Positions 57,601-64,000 of a stretch of DNA of 64,000 bases are shown here, piece by piece. Both the position numbers and the translations under genes were made by a program. The stretch lies in NCBI RefSeq assembly GCF_015706575.1, contig NW_024037074.1, positions 27,765,334 through 27,829,333 of the forward strand, written 5' to 3'. Source of the stretch: Patiria miniata (lineage: Eukaryota > Echinodermata > Asteroidea > Valvatida > Asterinidae). The notes below the pieces were generated by a model. It saw nothing but the letters and a program-made list of their open reading frames with translations. It made no database searches and had not been told where the DNA came from. Each line of letters starts with the position of its first letter. Within the stretch, counting starts at the first letter, position 1.

Positions 57601-60600
57601 TTGGAGGACCCGAAATACAAGCCTGTCGTCCTCTGACTGACTGAGGCACTGACTGACTGACCGACCCACCCACCCACCCACCAAACCATCGACCGATCGA
57701 CGAACGACACACCAACTAGCTTGAGTCACTGACTTATGCACCTCTCAGTCCCCCCCCCCCGGCCCGGGCTGCTCCACCCAAGACGTAGGGATTGTCACTT
57801 TTTAAGTGACCAAACTTCCCACCCTGGGGATTGAAAAGTGAGCAAATTCCGACATAGGACCTAGGGCAGGGGGAGGGAGGGTTGGGGACTTGAGGGAAAA
57901 CAATTATTGTTAGGTGCATAATGACTGACTGGCTGAGTGACTGAGTAACTCCCCGAGTGACTGAGTCACTGAGTATAAATAGTTACCTAAACGGAGACTT
58001 TTGCAGAGTGACTGGCAATCCTAGTCTTGTTGGATGTACTTGACAGATAGTTTGTGTTTGCCTCGTTTCAGTATCCGAGCTAAACCTCCTGGATCTGTTC
58101 CCAATCAAGACGACCGGAGTTCCCGGGGTGGCTGTGGTGCAAGAAGACGGCTCCAGCCTATTCGGCGAAACCTACGAGTTCGACGGTCGCCTGCGATACA
58201 GCGCGCTCATCGCGGACGAAGTGCATCTCAAGACCCTGGCGCAAGAGCTCAGGCACCGGGACGATGTGTTCTTTGTGGCTCGGGTGAAGCTCACGGCTGG
58301 CGTGCAGAGCGTGCTGACCGGCGTGTACTCAGTCAACAGCGTACTGCCTTGCATTGAGATCTTGTTTGACGGCACGAGCGAGGCCGGTGGCAAGGGTAAG
58401 TTGATACATTGTCGTGATTATATTTTCCCCAATATATAAACCGTTTCACGGACAGCGCCATCTTTGTGATCAGGTGGTGGTCTTTGGGGAAATTTCCTTG
58501 AAAATACTTATCATCATGCCAGTGCACCCGATGCATCATGGGACGTCTTTTGAATGAAACGCCCCCCAGAAAACCACGTGATCACAAAGTGAAACGGTCT
58601 ATGACTTTGATTGACAGAATCCGGTTCGTTAGTAAAAAAGTCATACACGCGCGCGCAGCACTGATTATACTAGCGCCCATTGGATAAACACACAAGTTGC
58701 GCTATCTTCCGGTAAAGGTTACAATGGTTCCAATGCTAGTGGGCGTGGTTTAAACTAAAGTGACGACACACTAACGAACCGGATGCCTCTATAAATATGC
58801 TACCCCTGTACTTGTTAGTATCGGCTTTTGCCCTTCGTCGGCGATTTGTGCTGGTCCCAGAGGGCCAGGCCATCCTCTTTGTACCCGACTGACTCACTGA
58901 CTGTCACCTGTGAGCCGGGCAGTGCTATCGCATATGATTACCCGGTTACGCCAATGAATGCGATAAATCCGACCAGTGTGTCGACTGATGCATGCATGTA
59001 ACAAGCCCACTGAATAGCCAATTCGAATGAATGTGACAGATCAGGCTCGGATTGAGTGTCGAAGGCCCGAGGCACCAGTGTTCCGAAGAATGGAGAAGGA
59101 AGGGGAAAGGAAGAGGGAATAAGAACAAAGTGGAGAATGAAAATAATAAACACCGCTGCTCAAAACTCCGCATAGCTAAAATCAGGTTCTGCAACCCATA
59201 GCAAAAGATTGTACATTCTGTCATGTCGGCGCAAGCTGCCGCGCGAAGTCGCTTCATATACGGGGGTTGACAGCTACAGCCATGCAAAACACAAGCACGT
59301 GCTCGCTCGCAGGCACTGTTTTACAATTTGAGCTGACTCTTAATTATTAGTGACTACTTAAAATAACGAGGGTATATCTCGATAGAGAGTCAAGCTACAA
59401 TTTTGATATTTGCGCCACAGAGCATCTGCAATCCAGAAATTCCCCGGGGCTCTTAAGCGCCCCCTTACCCCACGCCTTAAGGGCTTCACGCTCGCATATA
59501 AAAAAAAATCCACTATATGGGATTTAAAGACCCCCCCCCCCCCTGCAGTCTGGGATCAGGGAACAGCGAACAAGGTATGCGCAAAGGTACTTAGCATGTA
59601 CATGCAGTTTTGCGACAATGAAATAAAAACATTCTTTTATAGCTGGATACAATTCTGTATTTTTTAGCAATTTTAAAAATTAATTTCGAAGGATTACAGT
59701 ACAAGCTCTCAATATAACAAATTAATCATTCTTGCAATTGCCCTCCTATAGAAAAGAAAGAAAATAAAACAAAAAGTTATGTGGCGATGGCCAAGTCTTC
59801 AGGAGTCGGACTTATGACCCTAACTCAATGAGCCCCTTACCGACTTCCATATAGAACTCTTCTGGGTCTCGGTACCCGGCCCACCACACCTCCTTCCCTG
59901 TCCATCCATGTAACTCGAAAGTCAGGCACCATAAAGGGAGGAAACGAGGTGGCACCCTAAGCCTTGCTGCCGAGTCAGCAAAAGAACCCCGTACCTATAC
60001 GCAGACGCCAACCTGGACTTCGCAGACAGTCCCAACTTGTGAGTCAGCTTACCGACCGACCGAGCTAACTGCTGTTGGTAAATGACGACGGGAATTTAAT
60101 ACTCTTAAATGACAGAACCGCGGGAATCGAAAACCAAAAATTGACAACAAGTGGGTTCGAACCCCTAACCCCTGGGTCCGCTGTCAGACAGCTTAACAAC
60201 TAGGCTGTTTCAGTAGGTGCTTTTCTCTTTGCGTTAAAAGCATAATACTTATTTCCGCAGTAGGAGAGTTACTTTGTGTTTCATAGCTTCACGAAAGACG
60301 CTTCAGCATCGCGCTATACACACAATGATGTTACGTAACTCTTTTCTTATCATTCTTATGTACCGTCGGAGCAGTTGACTATTCGGAGTCAATACGAGCA
60401 ATTAACCTCGCCAAGCTCGTCCTTATTCTGTCTCATCAATTGTTTCGCGTCGCACGTCTTTCGGCCGGCACGGACATATCGCGCTGATTGAGTGAAATTC
60501 TAGCAAGTTCCCCTTACCTCATTATATTTATATCAAACTACTGACCCGTTTACAAATATTTACGAGGGAAATTTGTTTGTCTGATTCTAATTCAGCTCCC

Positions 60601-63600
60601 TAAGCTACAATTCCGGACAAAATGGTTGGGACACTTCCTGAGCCTTCCACGGTCACCCACTCCCCCGCTCCCCCGGTCAATGTTGTTCTCTCCAGCTGAT
60701 GGAGCACACACTGCGCAATGAGAGACAACATTGAACGGGGCCCGGGAGGTTGGAGGCACAGCGGGATTTGGCCAGGATTGTCTGAATTTCTTCATAGTTT
60801 CAAATGTGCATGATATGCCGTTTCAGGGGCTGTTTTCTTGAGTTTTGTTTCCAAAATGTGAAATGGCGGCCGGGGGGTTGGAGGCCCAGCGAGATTTGGC
60901 CAGGATTGTAGCTTGGGAAAATTTATCTTTTCTTGTCCTTACGCTAAGTCTAGGGAATGATGCCAATGTAATACAATGTCACAGTAACGTCAGCCGGTGG
61001 CATGATTAAAATCGTGACCACGCGAATGCAATGACGGCCAGTGGCGTAAATCACAGTGCCGGCGAGTAGTGGGTGGGGGGGGGGGGGGGGGGGGGGGATG
61101 AGGGATGACCAAAATCATAAATTCGGGCGATTCACAATGCAGTGTCAGTTTTTCAAATTTACGGTCGACAAAACAAGGTCCAGTTTGAATAAGTGTCCTT
61201 AGCTAATTTGGTTATGAATTTGGGTATAGGGTTCTGCCGCCTTACCAAAAAAAACCCCACCATATTGATACAAAGAAAAGAAAAAAGCAAATTTATACTC
61301 GAATCATACGCTTACGAAACTACTGACCGGAAAAAAACTGACAATTTCAAAAGTCCCGCGCTGCGAATTTGTCGACCATCTCCCACAATGCACTAGAAAC
61401 AATTTTCATCTCAAACCATGTTATGAGTAATCAACGCCTGAAGTTGGATACACTTGGAAAATCAAGTAATAAGAACCGGAAAGTGTCCCTGTCTAAAAAA
61501 AAATCCCACATAATAAAAATCCAGAGCACACTTTTGTTTGGCGGGGAAAAAGTGGATCCAAACATTTTCCGCCCCAAATTAAATTTGACAATCTTCCAAA
61601 AGGCTAGATTGCGGGTTTCGGAAATACATTCTTTGACTTCAACACAGAGACAATGGCCCACATTACATGAATTTTGTTACATTACATGAAACAAAAACGG
61701 CTGTCCTTTGCATAAAGCACCCATCCTTGAGGGGGGTTTTATTCTCAATTCAGCACATGAATACATGTACCCAAAATTCTACTGATGCGTATTCTTGTGG
61801 AGCAAAAGCACTGCACTTCCAAAATGTTGTCTTGGATAGAGTTCATTGTAGCATAAGTCTGTATATACTTGTACTTTGAAAAAGTTTGTCTCAATGTATA
61901 AGTCTGGATTTTTGTGTGTGTTCATTTTCTCAGTGACGTTCAGTTACATGGCATCAGACGAAAGTCACACAATGGAGTTCCCAGGTGTCAAAATAATGGA
62001 CGGCAATTGGCACACCTTCATCTTGCACCTGGGCAAGCTTCAAGAGTCCAACAATGAGGTCGCTCTTTACGTCAACTGTGACCCCATCGGCAAACCGCAG
62101 GTCATCACCAGCCGGCTGGGCAGGACGTTCAACAAGAAGGCCTTGAATCTGGCGCAGATGAGGGTCGGCCAAAGTGGGCTCATCACCTCACCGAAACCTC
62201 TTATGGTAAGACCTCAACAAACTTAGGCCGTGTCTGAATCACATGGCTACGGCCGGGAAAAAACAAACATGCGCACCTATGGAAGCCTCTGGCTAGCGGT
62301 TGCTGCCACTTCCCATGACTCGTGTGTTATCCCCGGCCGTAGCCATGAGACACAGCCTGCAATATCTGACTCATAACCTTCTTGCGCTACATCGCCATAT
62401 TGGAATCTAAACAAGGCTGACATGTTAAAGCAGAAATTAACGAATGTTAAAGCAGAAATTGCGCACACTATTCAGAACGAATTACGAGCGTCCCGCTCTA
62501 AATTCAAAAGTTGAAATTGATTACTTGTCATGGGCCGATTTGTTCGTGCGATGTCTCATTGGAATGTTCATAACTAATGTAATGAATTTAAAAATCTATT
62601 TTTCAAGGTGCCACATTAAAAAATCACGTAATCACCAACTTTAAGAAGTGTGTTTTGGTCGTTTGTTGTACTTTTATGGAAACAGTCGTCCTAAGTTGTT
62701 GCCTTTTGTCATTAGGGTAAAGTGCAAGGCCTGAAGATATTGTTTGGTGGTAGTCTGGAGGAAGCGTTGGGATCCATGGGCTGCCAACCGCTGGACGAGC
62801 GTGAACGGGACGGCGTTGGTAAGTACAATGTGGTCTTACAGTGAGAGTTTATCAGACGTCCAGTTACAAGTACATCACACAAGTCAGTACACAAGTCCAG
62901 TCACAAGTAACACGGGATGACCAATAAAGGAATGCCTGTGTCACAGTTCATTTGAATAGCTTTTGACTTGAAGTAGGGCTGGGTGACTTGTGATGAAGTT
63001 ATGAGGCTCCATCACCAAAGAGGGTCAAACGAAAAGGAAGAGGAAAAAGAACAGAAACCTTTTACAATGTATGAAGCTTTTCGTATATATTCTATCATTT
63101 GTATCGTTTGTGGGAAAGTTTGATACTTGAATCTTTTGCTTATTATAAGCTAGTTTTATATCTACGCCAGTCGTGTGAAAACGGTATAATTTATTCAATA
63201 TTTGTTTTTTGCCCTTCACCGAGGTGTTTAAAAAATATATATATACACTGTATACTCAGTGATGTCCCGAGTGAGTGTGAGAAAAAAAATCACTCGGGTG
63301 GGACTCAAACCTATATACATATATATTTGTTTGTTACAGTTTGTTTACAAGCTTTCAAATACCAAATTCCAGTGCAGTTGTTGGAACATTTGCCCCCTAC
63401 GTCCAAAAGTTATCAACGTCTGCCCTGATAACACAAATGCCCTGTGCGGAGAGATACTTTACAAACAAGCAATTAAGTAAGTTACTTTTGTGTGAAAGTG
63501 GTATAAGGATTTGATAAGTATAACTTACAGTTGACTATTTTCGTCTTCAGCTTCAGGAACGTTGGTCCTAATGGACTCGTTGAGTTCCCTCGTTGACGCC

Positions 63601-63889
63601 ATCTACATTCTGCAAAATGAGCTCAGCGAACAGGTAAGCAACTTTGATCCCTCTGAACGAGAGACTAATAGCAACAAGAACATGTTTCAGAGAAAAGACA
63701 ACTGTCTCAGTCCAATGGACGAAGGGATTAAAAACGACGAGGTGAAATAAACATTTAGTAATAGACAAAAACGTATCGTATTTGTGACGTTTTAAACTTG
63801 TAATTGTTTTTATTTTGCACAGACAAAGGAAATCGCTCGTCTGCGTGGGATAATGCAAAACTGCGCCATGTGTCGTAATGACGACATAG
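54561..63889 (+). CDS. Thrombospondin, probably group B (THBS3/4/COMP type), 3'-partial
   Basis: Coding exons are 54561-54642, 58072-58395, 61934-62205, 62716-62818, 63551-63633 and 63823-63889, with GT..AG borders and matching phases. They give ~310 residues before the window ends. Residues ~1-25 are a signal peptide (MGRLLRWVWILPLTCLCNLL). The laminin-G-like TSPN domain follows (LNLLDLFP, then RYSALI, MDGNWHTFILHLGKL). The family disulfide cysteines appear in LYVNCDPIG and GSMGCQPLD. A leucine/isoleucine heptad coil (SLSSLVDAIYILQNELSEQ, then TKEIARLRGIMQNCAMC) ends in CxxC, as in pentameric thrombospondins. The segment FGGSLEEALGSMGC resembles LGGSM..VG..EC of THBS3. The product would be a secreted calcium-binding matrix glycoprotein. 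The EGF, type 3 and C-terminal domains are off-window, so the subtype is inferred. Confidence 0.92.
54643..58071. other. Thrombospondin intron (3.4 kb)
   Basis: It contains the foldback element at 55835-56224, a C/G tract near 57751, and GACT-, CCAC- and CGAC-type microsatellites at about 57630-57720 and 57920-57970. No exon is seen between RNG and LSELNLLDLF. Confidence 0.65.
55835..56224. mobile_element. Foldback MITE, TACAGGGTGAG family, copy 3
   Basis: It begins TACAGGATGAGTTAAAC and ends TTACTCACCGTGTA, with AAAGCCCAATTCATAAGC inverted as GCTTATGAATTGGGCTTTC. It has lost part of the right half relative to copies 1 and 2. Confidence 0.8.
58072..58395 (+). CDS. Thrombospondin exon 2: first half of TSPN (LamG-like) domain
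   Basis: It encodes LSELNLLDLFPIKTTGVPGV, the strand SSLFGETYEFDGRLRYSALI, DDVFFVARVKL and VLTGVYSVNSVLPCIEILF. The order matches TSPN domains. The exon is GC-rich compared with its introns. The phase is 1 in, 1 out. Confidence 0.92.
58440..58598. mobile_element. Foldback element ACCGTTTCAC
   Basis: ACCGTTTCAC ... TTTGTGATCA at the left is inverted at the right as TGATCACAAAGTGAAACGGT. It starts 45 bp after thrombospondin exon 2. Confidence 0.75.
58619..58784. mobile_element. Foldback element ATCCGGTTCGTTAGT
   Basis: ATCCGGTTCGTTAGT at 58619 is inverted as ACTAACGAACCGGAT ending at 58784. The interior has GCGCGCGC and no coding frame. It lies 20 bp after the previous foldback element. Confidence 0.8.
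59760..60220. repeat. SINE-like segment with tRNA-like head on minus strand
   Basis: On the minus strand, at plus 60140-60215, the words CTAGTTGTTAAGCTGTC and GGGGTTCGAACCCAC are A- and B-box-like. The adjoining sequence is probably its body. No functional tRNA structure is evident. Confidence 0.5.
60598..60915. mobile_element. Foldback MITE CTACAATCCCGGC, copy 2 (with duplicated arm)
   Basis: The left end CTAAGCTACAATTCCGG and the right end CCAGGATTGTAGCTTGGG are inverted. The inner stem CCCCGGTCAATGTTGT / ACAACATTGAACGGGG is shared with 40306-40465. The right arm (AGCGRGATTTGGCCAGGATTGT) occurs twice, ending near 60781 and 60911. Confidence 0.8.
61934..62205 (+). CDS. Thrombospondin exon 3: second half of TSPN domain
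   Basis: It encodes VTFSYMASDESHTMEFPGVK, MDGNWHTFILHLGKLQESNN and EVALYVNCDPIGKP, and ends KPLM. G.WHTF.L...GK and LYV.C are hallmark TSPN features. The phase is 1 in, 0 out (ATG|GTAAGA). Confidence 0.93.
62225..62358. mobile_element. Foldback element AGGCCGTGTCTCATGGCTACGG
   Basis: AGGCCGTGTCTGAATCACATG then GCTACGGCCGGG at the left is inverted at the right as CCCCGGCCGTAGCCATGAGA then CACAGCCT. It starts 20 bp after thrombospondin exon 3. Confidence 0.8.
62716..62818 (+). CDS. Thrombospondin exon 4: end of TSPN domain
   Basis: It encodes GKVQGLKILFGGSLEEALGS then MGCQPLDERERDGV. The cysteine is the partner of NCDPIG in the preceding exon by family comparison. The donor is GTTG|GTAAGT in phase 1. 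Confidence 0.9.
63551..63633 (+). CDS. Thrombospondin exon 5: oligomerising coiled coil, first part
   Basis: It encodes (A)SGTLVLMDSLSSLVDAIYI then LQNELSEQ, with hydrophobic heptad positions. Two acceptors six bases apart (TTCAG at 63546-63550 and 63552-63556) would include or skip two residues without changing the frame. Confidence 0.88.
63823..63889 (+). CDS. Thrombospondin exon 6: coil end with CxxC
   Basis: It encodes TKEIARLRGIMQNCAMCRND then DIG. The two cysteines end the coil where pentameric thrombospondins form interchain disulfides. The phase 1 donor is ATAG|GTATGA. The gene continues beyond the window. Confidence 0.88.
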
Positions 63890-64000
63890 GTATGACCAAA
63901 CCTTTTGGGGTAGATTGATTTCTAAAGACTTCGGGTGGTGTTATTGTTAAACGAAATATACGTGAAGAGCAAAATAATTAATGTGATGCGATCAAGCTGA

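Noticed and set aside
63259..63480. Cys-rich peptide (KFQCSCWNICPLRPK) as a thrombospondin exon
   Set aside because: From the natural acceptor at 63339 this frame has phase 0, which is incompatible with the phase 1 neighbours.

Overview
This is a eukaryotic nuclear window of an invertebrate animal. Three spliced genes, all on the + strand, are embedded in introns and intergenic DNA rich in small transposable elements. Exons have GT..AG borders and protein-level matches to metazoan families. The tRNA-derived SINEs, the many short foldback (MITE-like) elements, moderate GC and introns of about 0.3 to 10 kb suggest a marine deuterostome such as an echinoderm, hemichordate or cephalochordate. That placement is an inference; no mitochondrial or rRNA sequence is present to fix the species.

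Layout. (1) 1 to 14.3 kb: the 3' three quarters of PIK3C3/Vps34, the class III phosphatidylinositol 3-kinase. Fourteen coding exons are visible, from the end of the C2 domain to the stop at 14031; the 5' exons lie before the window. (2) 14.3 to 20.2 kb: intergenic. (3) 20240 to 39855: a complete seven-exon alpha-arrestin (ARRDC2/3/4-TXNIP family, about 391 residues) with a 9.5 kb first intron and one C-terminal PPxY motif. (4) 39.9 to 53.7 kb: gene-poor DNA with two minisatellite arrays, foldback elements, SINEs and two dead non-LTR retrotransposon fragments. (5) 53.7 kb to the end: the 5' part of a thrombospondin, probably of the pentameric group B (THBS3/4/COMP). It shows a TATA-Inr promoter candidate, a noncoding first exon, a signal peptide, the laminin-G-like TSPN domain and the oligomerising coiled coil ending in CxxC. 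The EGF, type 3 and C-terminal domains lie beyond the window.

The three genes do not form a pathway: Vps34 acts on endosomes and autophagosomes, the alpha-arrestin is a ubiquitin-ligase adaptor for membrane cargo, and thrombospondin is an extracellular matrix glycoprotein. The linkage of an alpha-arrestin to a group B thrombospondin is notable because human paralogues of the two families share chromosome regions (ARRDC2/COMP, TXNIP/THBS3, ARRDC3/THBS4).

I found no CRISPR array, operon, rRNA or convincing functional tRNA gene. I also found no wholly new gene system. The unusual material is the architecture of the repeats.
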